Assembly: GCF_002224125.1 (NCBI RefSeq)
Contig: NZ_NCSM01000081.1
Coordinates: 1 to 64,000 of the forward strand
Length of the DNA stretch: 64,000 bases
From: Streptomyces sp. NBS 14/10
Lineage (GTDB): Bacteria; Actinomycetota; Actinomycetes; Streptomycetales; Streptomycetaceae
Direction: 5' to 3'
In this document: positions 9,637 to 19,672 of the stretch, one piece after another
How the letters are laid out: each line of letters opens with the position of its first letter
How positions within the stretch are numbered: position 1 is the stretch's first letter
Position numbers and translations under genes: made by a program
The notes under the pieces: generated by a model
Seen by the model: only the letters and a program-made list of their open reading frames with translations
Told to the model about the DNA's origin: nothing
Databases searched by the model: none

Positions 9637-9756
9637 CAAGGGCTCCTGGTTGCGTGGAATGGGCTGCGTGTGGGGGTGGGGTGCCGTAAGGCCATGACGA
9701 CCGGCCGTACGACCAGCCGTAATGACAGGCCGTGACGAGAAGCCGTGACGACAAAA

Positions 9757-9800
9757 CGCCGGTCCGGCCGCCCCAGGGAAGGGGCGACCTGAGACCGGCG
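9757..9800 (-). terminator. Intrinsic-type terminator after rpmE
   Basis: The inverted repeat CGCCGGTC...GCCGCCCC / GGGGCGAC...GACCGGCG has a six-base loop. On the minus strand it is followed by TTTTG. It starts 12 bases after the rpmE stop and so separates rpmE from prfA. Confidence 0.8.
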
Positions 9801-9812
9801 CCGTGCGGGTCG

Positions 9813-10037
9813 CTACTTCTTGGCGGACCCGGCGTTCTTGCCGAAGCGGGCCTCGAACCGCGCCACGCGGCCACCGGTGTCGAGGATCTTCTGCTTGCCC
9901 GTGTAGAACGGGTGGCACTCGGAGCAGATGTCGGCACGGATGGTGCCGCCCGCCACGGTGCTACGGGTCGTGAAGGAGGCGCCGCAGGTGCAGCTGACCT
10001 GCGTCTCGACGTACTCCGGGTGAATGTCGCGCTTCAA
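9813..10037 (-). CDS. rpmE: 50S ribosomal protein L31, zinc-binding type
   Basis: The 74-residue large-subunit protein has the CTCG and CSEC cysteine pairs of the zinc-binding (C+) form, in [15 protein letters not shown] and [13 protein letters not shown]. It starts [13 protein letters not shown] at the ATG at 10037, with AGGAG upstream. A clear terminator follows. It lies between the LCP gene and prfA. Confidence 0.98.
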   Translation of the reverse strand: MKRDIHPEYVETQVSCTCGASFTTRSTVAGGTIRADICSECHPFYTGKQKILDTGGRVARFEARFGKNAGSAKK

Positions 10038-10195
10038 GGGATTCTCCTAGGTTCGGGAGGGCACCGGGTCGACAGGCGGGTTGCCTGACGTGAACCGGGG
10101 CCGACGAACCAGTCTGCCAGGACTGGCCGCATCCCCCAAAACCGGGGGTAGGGCCCAGATATTCCCAGGGCTGGAACGAGGGTCAAAGGGCCCGT

Positions 10196-10263
10196 ATGCG
10201 GGTGTCAGGGATATGCGGGTGTCAGGGATATGCGGGTGTCAGGGATATGCGGGTGTCAGGGAT
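10196..10263. repeat. Four tandem 17-bp repeats at the end of the LCP gene
   Basis: Four identical copies of ATGCGGGTGTCAGGGAT run head to tail. The fourth copy contains the TGA stop (10256-10258) of the minus-strand LCP gene; the other three extend into the gap toward rpmE. With the 12-bp array at glyA this is a second case of a tandem array anchored on a stop codon. Confidence 0.95.
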
Positions 10264-11350
10264 TCTGGACGACCTTGCCGGCGTCGCCGGTCGCATCCCC
10301 CGCCGAGCCCTTGGTCGCGGACGCCGGAATCGGCTTGTCCCAGCGCAGCGCCCGCCAGACCTGCCGGGCCTTGGTGTCGATCGGCAGCACGCGGTTGGGG
10401 TCGTTCGGGTCGTACTTCACGGGCAGCGTCACCATGTGCATGTCCTTGGAGTCGATGCCCTTCAGATCCTCGGCGAAGCCGCGCAGCTTGTTGACGGAGG
10501 CCAGCTCGGAGTCGGTGGTCAGCGCCTTGGTGGAGGTGTCGGCGAGGTCGTAGAGCTTCTTCGGGCTGCTGAACAGGTCCACGGACTTGATCTGGTCGAT
10601 CAGCGCCTTGATGAACGCCTGCTGGAGCTTGATCCGGCCGAGGTCGCTGCCGTCGCCGACGGCGTGCCGGGTGCGCACCAGGCCGAGGGACTGCTCGCCG
10701 TTGAGGGTGTGCTGTCCGGGCTCCAGGTCGAGGTGGCTCTTGGCGTCGTGGATCGGCTGGGTGGTGGTGATGTCCACGCCGCCGAGCTGGTCTATGAGGT
10801 GCTTGAAGCCGGAGAAGTCGACCTCGAGGTAGTGGTCCATGCGGATGCCGGTCATCGACTCGACGGTCTTGACGGCGCAGGCCGGGCCGCCGACCTCGTA
10901 CGCGGAGTTGAACATCGCAAGACGCTGCGCGGGGACCGTCTCGCCGTCCTTGGTGCAGACGGGGCGGCGGATCAGGGTGTCCCGCGGGATGCTGACGACG
11001 CTGGCCTTCTTACGGCCCTTGTAGACGTGCACGACCATCGCGGTGTCGGAGCGGGAGGTGCCCTCGTCGGTGCCGTACTTGGAGTTCTTGCCGGCGCGCG
11101 AGTCGGAGCCGAGGACCAATATGTCCATGGAGCCGTTGTCGACGTTCTTGGGGCGGTCGGAGCCGAGGGCGCCGTTGATGTTGACGCTGGTGATATTGCC
11201 GTTGAGCTTGTAGTACAGATAACCAGCACCCGCACCGCCCAGGACCAGCACGGTCGCCAGCGTCCACACCGTGCCCATCAGCGCCTTGCGGCGTCCGCTG
11301 CGGGGCGCCGAGGCCGAATTCCGCGGTGTGCGCTTCCTGTGATCAGCCAT
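10256..11350 (-). CDS. LytR-CpsA-Psr (LCP) family glycopolymer transferase
   Basis: LCP proteins attach lipid-linked wall polymers to peptidoglycan outside the membrane. From the ATG at 11350 (MADHRKRTPRNS) the 364-residue protein has a cytoplasmic basic N-terminus, one membrane helix at about residues 24-48 (GTVWTLATVLVLGGAGAGYLYY) and an extracytoplasmic LCP domain. Motifs are MDILVLGSDSRAG, SRSDTAMVVHV, SVVSIPRDTL and GQHTLNGEQSLGLVRTRH with the conserved arginines. The frame is open upstream to 11617, but that part looks non-coding. Confidence 0.93.
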   Translation of the reverse strand: MADHRKRTPRNSASAPRSGRRKALMGTVWTLATVLVLGGAGAGYLYYKLNGNITSVNINGALGSDRPKNVDNGSMDILVLGSDSRAGKNSKYGTDEGTSRSDTAMVVHVYKGRKKASVVSIPRDTLIRRPVCTKDGETVPAQRLAMFNSAYEVGGPACAVKTVESMTGIRMDHYLEVDFSGFKHLIDQLGGVDITTTQPIHDAKSHLDLEPGQHTLNGEQSLGLVRTRHAVGDGSDLGRIKLQQAFIKALIDQIKSVDLFSSPKKLYDLADTSTKALTTDSELASVNKLRGFAEDLKGIDSKDMHMVTLPVKYDPNDPNRVLPIDTKARQVWRALRWDKPIPASATKGSAGDATGDAGKVVQNP

Positions 11351-11734
11351 GCCCTCTTCAGTCCTCGCTGTCCGGTTACCCCCACCATCACGGTTCGGCG
11401 TGGTCTCGCCGTGATTCGACCTGACAGACGACAGGTCGTCCGCCAGGGTTGCATATGGAGGTCTCCCGTTCCGGAACCGAGCGCGGCACCTGCGCCTCGC
11501 TCCGGCCAACCGGGCTCGCGCGGCTGACCTGGAGTTTCGTCGCGTACGACGGAGATCGCGCAGGTCGGCGGGGGTGGCGGCCGATGTGGCCCAGATCTCA
11601 TCCAGCGGCTGAGCCAAAGGGCGCGCCGCTGTCGAAAGGGGTGAGGAGGAGGGAGCGAGGCACGAGCGACCGTGCGACGAGGCCCGTCGATAGCGGACCC
11701 GAGCGCCCGGAGGCGAAGCCGCTCCGAAAAAGGG
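11351..11734. other. Intergenic region between the LCP gene and the rho terminator
   Basis: This gap of about 380 bases holds the LCP promoter region. I see no further convincing gene, RNA or repeat in it; the open frames on both strands have shadow-type composition. Confidence 0.5.
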
Positions 11735-11772
11735 GACGAGGGCCTTCCCGCCGTAGCGGAAAGGCCCTCGTC
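11735..11772 (-). terminator. Rho gene terminator (probably bidirectional)
   Basis: A perfect 12-bp stem GACGAGGGCCTT / AAGGCCCTCGTC (11735-11746 and 11761-11772) encloses a 14-base loop. CCCCTTTTT follows on the minus strand and TTTT on the plus strand. It begins 22 bases after the rho stop codon. Confidence 0.9.
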
Positions 11773-11793
11773 TTTTGTCAGAAGCGCCGCTGA

Positions 11794-13974
11794 TCAGTCG
11801 CCGTTGCCCGGGGTGGGCGTGGTCTTGGCGATCTGCATCAGGAACTCGGCGTTCGACTTCGTCTGCTTCATCTTGTCCAGAAGCAGCTCGATCGCCTGCT
11901 GCGAGTCGAGCGCGTGCAGCACCCGGCGCAGCTTCCAGACGATGCTCAGCTCCTCCGGCGCGAGAAGGATCTCCTCCTTGCGGGTGCTGGAGGCGTCGAC
12001 GTCGACCGCCGGGAAGATGCGCTTGTCGGCGAGCTTCCGGTCGAGCCTGAGCTCCATGTTGCCGGTGCCCTTGAACTCCTCGAAGATCACCTCGTCCATC
12101 CGCGACCCGGTCTCGACCAGCGCGGTGGCCAGGATGGTCAGCGAGCCGCCGTCCTCGATATTGCGCGCGGCGCCGAAGAACTTCTTCGGCGGGTAGAGCG
12201 CGGTCGAGTCGACACCACCGGACAGAATGCGGCCGGAGGCGGGCGCCGCGAGGTTGTACGCGCGGCCCAGGCGGGTGATCGAGTCCAGCAGGACGACCAC
12301 GTCATGACCCAGCTCGACCAGGCGCTTGGCCCGCTCGATCGCCAGCTCGGCGACGGTGGTGTGGTCCTCGGCCGGGCGGTCGAAGGTCGAGGAGATGACC
12401 TCGCCCTTGACCGACCGCTGCATATCGGTGACCTCTTCCGGCCGCTCGTCGACGAGGACGACCATCAGATGGCACTCGGGGCTGTTGCGGGTGATCGCGT
12501 TGGCGATCGCCTGCATGATCATGGTCTTACCGGTCTTCGGCGGGGCCACGATCAGACCGCGCTGGCCCTTACCGATCGGCGCGACCAGGTCGATGATGCG
12601 GTTCGTCAGCCCGTTGGCCTCGGTCTCCAGACGCAGCCGGTCCTGCGGGTAGAGCGGAGTCAGCTTGCCGAACTCCGGCCGCCCGCGGCCGGTTTCGGGC
12701 GCCATGCCGTTGACCGAGTCGAGGCGGACCAGCGCGTTGAACTTCTCACGGCGCTCGCCCTCGCGCGGCTGGCGGACCGCGCCGGTGACGTGGTCGCCCT
12801 TGCGCAGACCGTTCTTGCGGACCTGGGCGAGCGAGACGTACACATCGTTCGGGCCCGGCAGATAGCCGGAGGTCCGGATGAACGCGTAGTTGTCGAGGAT
12901 GTCGAGGATGCCCGCGACCGGGATCAGGACGTCGTCCTCGGACACCTGCGGCTCGTTGCCGAAGGCGTCGTCGCGGCCACGGCGGCCACGGCGGTCGCGG
13001 TAGCGGCCACGGCGCCCGCGGCGCCCGCCGTCGAAATCGTCGTCCATGTCGTCGGCGCCGGGGCGCTGCTGGCCCTGGCCACGGCTGTCGCGCTGCTGAC
13101 GGCCGCCGCCCTGCGCGGCGCCGTCCTCGCCCTTGCCGCCGCGGCGGTCACGGCTGTCACGGCCGTCGCGGCCCTCACGGCCGTCGCGGCCCTCACGGCC
13201 GTCCCGCTCGCGCTGGCCGCCGCGCTCCCGGCGGTCGCCCTTCTGGCCGCGCTCGGCGCGCTCGGCCCGGTCCTGGCCCTTTGCGCCCTTGCCCTCGACG
13301 GTGTCAACGGCGGCCTCGGCCTTGGCGTCGGCCCGGGACTCGGTCTTGGTGGCGGCCTCGGCCTTGGTCTCCGTCTTGGTCTCGACGGCGGTGGCGGTGG
13401 CGGCCGTGTCGGTGGTGGTGACCGGCGCGGTGGCCCGCCGGCGGCGGCGCCCGTCGGCCGGCTGCTCGTCGGCGGCGGGCTCGCCCGGCTGGCCCGGGAT
13501 CTCGATCTGCTGCTGAGCGGTGGCCTTCTCCGCCTTGGCGGCCGCTTCGTCCTTGGCGCCGGCGGCCTTGGTGGCCGTCGTCTTGGCCGCGGCCGGCTCG
13601 CTGTCCTCGCCCGTACGGGCCTTGGAGGTCGTACGGCGCTTGGGCTTTGTCACCCCCTCGGCGGCGGGGGCGGCCTCGGCGGACTTGGCGGAGGCGCCGG
13701 AGCCGGAGGCCTGCTTCTCCTTGATGACCTCGATCAGCTGGCTCTTGCGCATCCGCGCGGTGCCCCTGATGCCGAGGCTCGAGGCGAGCTGCTGCAGCTC
13801 GGCCAGGACCATGGCGTCGAGGCCGGTGCCCGAGCGGCGTCGCCGCGGGGCAGTGCCAGTGGCAGCACCGGTGGCAGGCGCGGCGGGAGCGTCCGTGGCG
13901 GGCGCGGCATTGCCGACACCGCTGTCGGAGGTGCCGGAGGCGTTCACGCCCATCAGATCGGTGGTGTCGCTCAC
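11794..13974 (-). CDS. rho: Transcription termination factor Rho, actinobacterial long form
   Basis: The hexameric RNA helicase/ATPase ends transcription of unstructured RNA. The C-terminal two thirds are canonical: RNA-binding [17 protein letters not shown], Walker [13 protein letters not shown], Walker [17 protein letters not shown] and the catalytic [11 protein letters not shown]. The first 330 or so residues are an actinobacterial insert: a SAP-like segment ([20 protein letters not shown]), an Ala/Lys/Thr/Glu-rich linker, and an Arg/Asp/Gly-rich RNA-binding tract with repeated GREGRDGR units. The GTG at 13974 has GGAAGGA at good spacing. The total is 726 residues. Confidence 0.97.
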   Translation of the reverse strand: MSDTTDLMGVNASGTSDSGVGNAAPATDAPAAPATGAATGTAPRRRRSGTGLDAMVLAELQQLASSLGIRGTARMRKSQLIEVIKEKQASGSGASAKSAEAAPAAEGVTKPKRRTTSKARTGEDSEPAAAKTTATKAAGAKDEAAAKAEKATAQQQIEIPGQPGEPAADEQPADGRRRRRATAPVTTTDTAATATAVETKTETKAEAATKTESRADAKAEAAVDTVEGKGAKGQDRAERAERGQKGDRRERGGQRERDGREGRDGREGRDGRDSRDRRGGKGEDGAAQGGGRQQRDSRGQGQQRPGADDMDDDFDGGRRGRRGRYRDRRGRRGRDDAFGNEPQVSEDDVLIPVAGILDILDNYAFIRTSGYLPGPNDVYVSLAQVRKNGLRKGDHVTGAVRQPREGERREKFNALVRLDSVNGMAPETGRGRPEFGKLTPLYPQDRLRLETEANGLTNRIIDLVAPIGKGQRGLIVAPPKTGKTMIMQAIANAITRNSPECHLMVVLVDERPEEVTDMQRSVKGEVISSTFDRPAEDHTTVAELAIERAKRLVELGHDVVVLLDSITRLGRAYNLAAPASGRILSGGVDSTALYPPKKFFGAARNIEDGGSLTILATALVETGSRMDEVIFEEFKGTGNMELRLDRKLADKRIFPAVDVDASSTRKEEILLAPEELSIVWKLRRVLHALDSQQAIELLLDKMKQTKSNAEFLMQIAKTTPTPGNGD

Positions 13975-14410
13975 GAAGGGTCCTTCCCTGGAGCGGGCGT
14001 CGGCCTGTCTGGCTCGGCGACCGGTTGTGCTGTCCGGCTGTGTCCTTCTCGTGCGGACCGGCCGGGGCGGTGGTCCGCCAGGTATGGCGGAGAGATCAAT
14101 TCATTGGTTCCGACGCGACGGAGGCTTCGCCTGGATCCATCACGCCATTTCCGGAGCTCCGGAGCGTGCTCGGAACTGCTCAGGCAGGCTGCTCAGGCAG
14201 TTTGGGAGGCTCCCGGAAGAAGGGTGGTCCCGGATGGGGACACTGAGCACTGCGCCTCCCCGCCCGGCGATCACTCCGAGCATGAGGCATCAAGTGCAGA
14301 CTTGAGGTTAACACTACCGGATCCAACAAACATTCCCCCTCTCCAAGACCGGCTATCAAGTTTTTCGCGACTCCCGAGGCCCGCCTGGGCGGCATCGGGC
14401 GTCCGCGGTG
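13975..14410. other. Upstream region of rho
   Basis: This gap of about 435 bases separates thrB from the rho start. It must contain the rho promoter and leader, where autogenous control is common in other bacteria. The stretch around 14290-14360 is visibly more AT-rich than its surroundings. I find no second convincing hairpin or gene. Confidence 0.4.
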
Positions 14411-15325
14411 TCAGGTGAGCGGCAGTACGCTCGCCCCCCCGGCGTCGAGAGCCAGCCGGTTGGCCGCCCACCCCTCGCCCGCCAGCCGTGCGACCTTGTC
14501 GGCCGCACCGTCTTCGACCAGCGCGAGCACCGTGGGGCCCGCGCCCGAGATGACCGCGGGGACGCCGTCCGCCCGCAGTCGGTTCACCAGCGCCACGCTC
14601 TCGGGCATCGCCGGCGCGCGGTACTCCTGGTGCAGCCGGTCCTCCGTCGCGGCGAGCAGCAGCTCGGGACGCCTGGTCAGGGCCTCCACCAGCAGCGCGG
14701 CGCGCCCCGCGTTGGCCGCGGCGTCCACATGCGGGACGGTGCGCGGCAGCAGCCCCCGGGCGGTGGCCGTGAGCACCGGCCGACCGGGCACGAAGACCAC
14801 CGGAACGATGGATTCGGAAGGGTCCATTCTGATCGCCCGGGCCGCTCCCGCGTCCGTCCAGGCGAGGGTGAAACCGCCGAGCAGACAGGCGGCGACATTG
14901 TCGGGGTGACCCTCGATCTCGGTGGCCAGCTCCAGCAGCGCCGCGTCGTCGAGCCGCTCGGCGCCGCCTATGGTCACCGCGCGGGCGGCCACTATCCCGG
15001 CGCAGATGGCGGCCGAGGAGGAGCCCAGACCCCGCCCGTGCGGAATCCGGTTGGCGCAGACGACCTCGAGGCCGCGCGGCTGTCCGCCCAGCAGGTCGAA
15101 GGCGGTGCGCAGGGAGCGTACGAGCAGATGGTCCTCGTCGCGCGGCAGCGTCTCGGCGCCCTCACCCGCGATGTCGATGTGCAGACCGGAGTCGGCGACC
15201 CGGACCACCACGTCGTCATACAGCCCGAGGGCCAGGCCAAGGGCGTCGAAGCCGGGACCGAGGTTGGCGCTTGTGGCGGGCACGCGCACTCGGACGGCGG
15301 CGGCGCGGAACGCTGGACCGGCCAT
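14411..15325 (-). CDS. thrB: Homoserine kinase
   Basis: This GHMP kinase phosphorylates homoserine to O-phosphohomoserine, the substrate of ThrC. The 304 residues contain the N-terminal RVPATSANLGPGFDALGLAL, the ATP-binding PHGRGLGSSSAAICAG and the C-terminal ISGAGPTVLAL. It lies downstream of hom and thrC but behind a 365-base gap with a strong hairpin, so it probably has its own promoter or receives only read-through. Confidence 0.97.
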   Translation of the reverse strand: MAGPAFRAAAVRVRVPATSANLGPGFDALGLALGLYDDVVVRVADSGLHIDIAGEGAETLPRDEDHLLVRSLRTAFDLLGGQPRGLEVVCANRIPHGRGLGSSSAAICAGIVAARAVTIGGAERLDDAALLELATEIEGHPDNVAACLLGGFTLAWTDAGAARAIRMDPSESIVPVVFVPGRPVLTATARGLLPRTVPHVDAAANAGRAALLVEALTRRPELLLAATEDRLHQEYRAPAMPESVALVNRLRADGVPAVISGAGPTVLALVEDGAADKVARLAGEGWAANRLALDAGGASVLPLT

Positions 15326-15612
15326 CGCTCGATGACTCTCCTTGTGTGACTGGGATTGCTCGAAGAAGTACGGAACACCGCGGGGGGCCGTGACGGGAGG
15401 TACGGCAACGCCGCGCAGAGGCAGCTGCTCTGCGTCGGGGCGGATTCAGTACAGCCTATCGAAGGAAGGTTCTGTGGCGACATAGGGCGCACGGGAGGCG
15501 CACGGTGCGTGTCGCGCTCCCTCTCGTCGTCCGCGCCCACTCTACTGGAGCGTTCCGCGCGCCCTCCTTGCTCCTGGGCTTCTCCGCCCGCACTCTAGTG
15601 GATCTTGAGCCA

Positions 15613-15662
15613 CGGCGCCGGGCAACGGGCCGGGGGCGTACCCCCGGCGCCGCCCGGCGCCG
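15613..15662 (-). terminator. Nested hairpin after thrC
   Basis: Outer arms CGGCGCCGGGC (15613-15623) and GCCCGGCGCCG (15652-15662) surround an inner stem CCGGGGG-CGTA-CCCCCGG (15630-15647). It starts about 28 bases after the thrC stop, in the 365-base gap before thrB (15326-15690). The rest of that gap shows nothing else I can support. Confidence 0.7.
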
Positions 15663-15690
15663 CGTGAACGAGGGCTGGTGGGGCCGGAAA

Positions 15691-16806
15691 TCAGGCCAGC
15701 CCGAGCCGCTCGGCGGCCGTGTCCGCGTCCACCGGCACCGTGACCGGCTGCGGCGCGCCCGCCACCGCCCAGTCCGGGTCCTTGAGGCCGTTTCCGGTCA
15801 CCGTGCACACGATGCGCTGGCCGGGGTCGACCAGACCCTGCTCGGCGGCCTTCAGCAGACCCGCGACACTCGCCGCGGAGGCCGGCTCGACGAAAACGCC
15901 CTCCTGGGAGGCGAGCAGCCGGTAGGCGGCGAGGATTTGACGGTCGGTCACCTCGTCGATGAGGCCGCCGGACTCGTCGCGCGCCTGCTCGGCGAAGGCC
16001 CAGGAGGCGGGGTTGCCGATGCGGATCGCGGTGGCGATGGTGCTCGGGTTCCTGACCGGCTCACCGCGCACGATGGGCGCCGCGCCGGAGGCCTGGAACC
16101 CCCACATCCGGGGCGTACGGGAGGCGGGCGCGCCGAGCGGGCCGTGGGTCGCGTACTCCTTGTAGCCCTTCCAGTAGGCCGTGATGTTGCCCGCGTTGCC
16201 GACCGGCAGCACATGGATGTCGGGCGCGTCGCCGAGCATGTCGACGATCTCGAACGACGCGGTCTTCTGCCCTTCGATACGGGCCGGGTTGACCGAATTG
16301 ACCAGCGCCACCGGGTACTTCTCGGACAGCCCGCGGGCCAGCTCCAGGCAGTCGTCGAAGTTGCCGTCGACCTGGAGGATCTTGGAGCCGTGGACCAGGG
16401 CCTGGCCCATCTTGCCCAGCGCGATCTTGCCCTGCGGGACGAGGACGGCGCAGACCATTCCGGCCCGTACCGCGTAGGCGGCCGCGGAGGCCGAGGTGTT
16501 GCCGGTGGAGGCGCAGATGACGGCCTGGGCGCCGGCCTCCTTGGCCATGCTGATGGCCATGGTCATGCCGCGGTCCTTGAAGGACCCGGTGGGGTTGGCG
16601 CCCTCGACCTTGAGGTGCACCTCGCAGCCGGTGCGCTCGGAGAGCACCTGGGCGGGGACCAGCGGGGTGCCGCCCTCGCGCAGGGTGACGACGGGGGTCG
16701 TCTCGCTGACCGGCAGCCGGTCGCGGTACTCCTCGATGATGCCCCGCCAGCCCTGCCAGCGGCGGGTGCCGGACATCGCGGGCCCGGCGTCAGCGATTGT
16801 GTTCAT
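15691..16806 (-). CDS. thrC: Threonine synthase
   Basis: This PLP lyase converts O-phosphohomoserine to threonine. The 371-residue protein has the PLP-lysine motif [14 protein letters not shown] (Lys near residue 84), [16 protein letters not shown] and the phosphate-binding [19 protein letters not shown]. It lies 39 bases downstream of hom, in one operon. The length fits the short actinobacterial/plant-like class. Confidence 0.97.
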   Translation of the reverse strand: MNTIADAGPAMSGTRRWQGWRGIIEEYRDRLPVSETTPVVTLREGGTPLVPAQVLSERTGCEVHLKVEGANPTGSFKDRGMTMAISMAKEAGAQAVICASTGNTSASAAAYAVRAGMVCAVLVPQGKIALGKMGQALVHGSKILQVDGNFDDCLELARGLSEKYPVALVNSVNPARIEGQKTASFEIVDMLGDAPDIHVLPVGNAGNITAYWKGYKEYATHGPLGAPASRTPRMWGFQASGAAPIVRGEPVRNPSTIATAIRIGNPASWAFAEQARDESGGLIDEVTDRQILAAYRLLASQEGVFVEPASAASVAGLLKAAEQGLVDPGQRIVCTVTGNGLKDPDWAVAGAPQPVTVPVDADTAAERLGLA

Positions 16807-16845
16807 GATCTTCCTTTACTCCCCTACTCACCCTCTACTCGCCCT

Positions 16846-18138
16846 CTACTCGCCCTCGACCCGCATGATGCTGGCGACATCACGGACGGTGTCCAGCCTG
16901 CGCAGCGCCTCGACGGTGGCAGTCAGGGCCGCGTCGCTCGCCTGGTGGGTGACCACGACGAGGGACGCCTCGCCGTCCTTCCCCTGCTGGCGGACCGTAT
17001 CGATGGATACGCCATGCTCGGAGAAGACCGTGGCGACCTGCGCAAGAACTCCCGGTTTGTCGGCGACGTCCAGACTGATGTGATAGCGCGTGATCACATC
17101 GCCCATGGGGCTCACGGGCAGCCGGGTGTACGCGGACTCGCCCGGTCCGGTGGTCTGGCCGAGCCGGTTACGGCAGGCGGCGACCAGGTCGCCGAGGACC
17201 GCCGAGGCGGTCGGCGAACCGCCGGCCCCGGGCCCGTAGAACATCAGCCGGCCGGCCGCCTCTGCCTCGACGAAGACCGCGTTGTACGCCTCGCGGACGG
17301 AGGCGAGCGGATGGCTCAGCGGAATCATCGCCGGGTGCACCCGGGCGGTGACCGACTGCCCGTCCTCGGCGCGCTCGCAGATCGCCAGCAGCTTGACCGT
17401 ACAGCCCATGCGCTTGGCGGAGGCGATATCGGAGGCGGTGACCTCGGTGATGCCCTCGCGGTGCACATCGTCGAGCGTGACGCGGGTATGGAAGGCGATC
17501 CCGGCCAGGATCGCGGCCTTCGCGGCGGCGTCGAAGCCCTCCACGTCGGCGGTCGGGTCGGCCTCGGCGTACCCGAGGGCGGTGGCCTCGTCCAGCGCCT
17601 CGCTGTAGCCGGCGCCGCTGGTGTCCATCCGGTCGAGGATGAAGTTGGTGGTGCCGTTGACGATGCCGAGCACCCGGTTGACCTTGTCGCCGGCCAGGGA
17701 TTCGCGCAGCGGCCGCACCAGCGGGATCGCGCCCGCGACGGCGGCCTCGTAGTACAGGTCGACGCCGCGCTCGAGCGCGGCCGCGTGCAGGGCCGCGCCG
17801 TCCTGCGCGACCAGCGCCTTGTTCGCCGACACCACGCTGGCGCCGTGCTCGAAGGCGGTGGTGATGAGGGTACGGGCGGGTTCGATGCCACCAATCACCT
17901 CAACGACAACATCGATGTCGCCGCGTTTGACCAGTGCGGTCGCGTCGGTGGTCACCAGCTCGGCCGGGATCCCCTCGCGCACCCGGTTGGGGCGGCGCAC
18001 GGCGATCCCGGCCAGTTCGACCGGGGCGCCGATGCGCGCCGTGAGGTCCGCCGCGTGCGTCGTCATGATGCGCGCCACCTCTGAGCCGACCACTCCACAG
18101 CCCAGCAGCGCCACTTTCAGCGGACGCGTACGCATCAT
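16846..18138 (-). CDS. hom: Homoserine dehydrogenase
   Basis: It reduces aspartate semialdehyde to homoserine, the branch point to threonine and methionine. From the ATG at 18138 (MMRTRPLKVALLGCGVVGSEV) it is 430 residues. The Rossmann GCGVVG, the catalytic-domain NGTTNFILDRM and GYAEADPTADVEG, and a C-terminal ACT domain from about residue 350 (YHISLDVADKPGVLAQVA) are visible; the ACT domain suggests threonine feedback. GAGG precedes this ATG, while an in-frame ATG at 18159 has no ribosome site. It is in an operon with thrC. Confidence 0.97.
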   Translation of the reverse strand: MMRTRPLKVALLGCGVVGSEVARIMTTHAADLTARIGAPVELAGIAVRRPNRVREGIPAELVTTDATALVKRGDIDVVVEVIGGIEPARTLITTAFEHGASVVSANKALVAQDGAALHAAALERGVDLYYEAAVAGAIPLVRPLRESLAGDKVNRVLGIVNGTTNFILDRMDTSGAGYSEALDEATALGYAEADPTADVEGFDAAAKAAILAGIAFHTRVTLDDVHREGITEVTASDIASAKRMGCTVKLLAICERAEDGQSVTARVHPAMIPLSHPLASVREAYNAVFVEAEAAGRLMFYGPGAGGSPTASAVLGDLVAACRNRLGQTTGPGESAYTRLPVSPMGDVITRYHISLDVADKPGVLAQVATVFSEHGVSIDTVRQQGKDGEASLVVVTHQASDAALTATVEALRRLDTVRDVASIMRVEGE

Positions 18139-18261
18139 CCGACCTCGCTTCTCATCCATCTAAGTAGTGCACCAGTCTCACTCACTGGACGGGACTTTCT
18201 ATCCCCGGTCCAGTATCCGAGATGTGTTTCTCGCCAGCCGAGCCAGTACTCGCTTGCTGGA

Positions 18262-19653
18262 CTAACCGACATCGAGCCGCAGAAGATCTTCCTCCGTCTC
18301 ACGCCGGACGATCTCGCGCGCCTCCCCGTCCCGCACGGCGACGACGGGCGGACGGAGCGCGTGGTTGTAGTTGCTCGCCATGGAGCGGCAGTACGCGCCG
18401 GTGGCCGGGACCGCGATCAGATCCCCGGGCGCCACATCGGCGGGGAGGAAGGCGTCCCGTACGACGATGTCGCCGGACTCGCAGTGCTTGCCGACGACGC
18501 GGGAGAGCATCGGCTCGGCGGTGGAGGTACGCGAGACCAGTGCCACCGAGTACTCGGCGTCGTACAGCGCGGTACGGATGTTGTCGGACATCCCGCCATC
18601 GACACTGACGTACGTACGCAGCGCCGGCAGCTCCTTGACCGTCCCCACCTCGTACAGCGTGAACGTGGTCGGCCCGGCGATCGCCCGCCCCGGCTCCACC
18701 GACAGCCGCGGCACCGCGAGCCCGGCCGACTCGCACTCCCGGTGGACGATGTCGCGCAGCGCCTTGGCGATCTGATGCGGCTCGCTGGGGTCGTCCTCGG
18801 AGGTGTACGCGATGCCGAGGCCGCCGCCGAGGTCGATCTCGGGCAGCTCGATCCCGTGCTCGTCCCGGATCTCCTTGAGCAGCCCCACCACCCGGTGGGC
18901 GGCCACCTCGAAACCGGAGGTGTCGAAGATCTGCGACCCGATGTGCGAGTGGACGCCGATCAGCTCAAGACCGTCGAGCTTGAGCGCCCGCCGCACGGCC
19001 TCCGCGGCCAGCCCGCCGGCCAGCGGAATGCCGAACTTCTGGTCCTCGTGGGCGGTCGCGATGAACTCGTGCGTATGCGCCTCGACGCCCACGGTCACGC
19101 GGATCTGGACGCGCTGCCGCTTGCCCAGCCGCTCGGCGATATGCGCGACCCGCACGATCTCCTGGAACGAGTCGAGCACGATCCGCCCCACCCCGGCCTC
19201 GACGGCCCGGCGGATCTCCGCCTCGCTCTTGTTGTTCCCGTGCAGCGCGATGCGCTCGGCCGGCATCCCGGCGGCCAGCGCGGTCGCCAGCTCCCCGGCG
19301 GAGCACACGTCGAGGTTCAGCCCCTCCTCGTTCAGCCAGCGCACGACGGCGCGGCACAGGAAGGCCTTCCCGGCGTAGAACACATCGGCATCCGCCCCGA
19401 ACGCCTCCCGCCAGGCCCGGCAGCGGGCCCGGAAGTCGCTCTCGTCGAGGAAGTACCCGGGCGTCCCGAACTCCTCGGCCAGCGTCTTGACGTCCACCCC
19501 GCCGACGGTGACCACCCCGTCGGCGTCACGGCCGACCGTACGGGCCCATACGCGCGCGTCCAGGGCGTTGAGGTCGGTGGGCGGTGCGGTGTAGTGCCCC
19601 TCGGGCAGCACATCGGCGTAGCGGGGCCCGGCGGGGTGTGCGGAACGGCTCAT
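18262..19653 (-). CDS. lysA: Diaminopimelate decarboxylase
   Basis: It catalyses the last step of lysine synthesis, from meso-diaminopimelate. From the ATG at 19653 ([20 protein letters not shown]) it is 463 residues. The alanine-racemase-type barrel has the PLP lysine in [11 protein letters not shown] and the [24 protein letters not shown] and [16 protein letters not shown] motifs. The frame remains open upstream through nrtL, but that part is a shadow. It is 20 bases after nrtL and likely co-transcribed; hom follows 123 bases downstream. Confidence 0.97.
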   Translation of the reverse strand: MSRSAHPAGPRYADVLPEGHYTAPPTDLNALDARVWARTVGRDADGVVTVGGVDVKTLAEEFGTPGYFLDESDFRARCRAWREAFGADADVFYAGKAFLCRAVVRWLNEEGLNLDVCSAGELATALAAGMPAERIALHGNNKSEAEIRRAVEAGVGRIVLDSFQEIVRVAHIAERLGKRQRVQIRVTVGVEAHTHEFIATAHEDQKFGIPLAGGLAAEAVRRALKLDGLELIGVHSHIGSQIFDTSGFEVAAHRVVGLLKEIRDEHGIELPEIDLGGGLGIAYTSEDDPSEPHQIAKALRDIVHRECESAGLAVPRLSVEPGRAIAGPTTFTLYEVGTVKELPALRTYVSVDGGMSDNIRTALYDAEYSVALVSRTSTAEPMLSRVVGKHCESGDIVVRDAFLPADVAPGDLIAVPATGAYCRSMASNYNHALRPPVVAVRDGEAREIVRRETEEDLLRLDVG

Positions 19654-19672
19654 GGCGTCTCTCTCAGGTGTC

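Noticed and set aside
10195..10263. CRISPR array at the 17-bp repeats
   Set aside because: The copies are directly adjacent without spacers and overlap a stop codon, so this is a simple tandem repeat.
11914..14418. An 834-codon plus-strand open frame opposite rho
   Set aside because: It is a Leu/Gly/Val-rich shadow of the rho gene with no ribosome site or motif.
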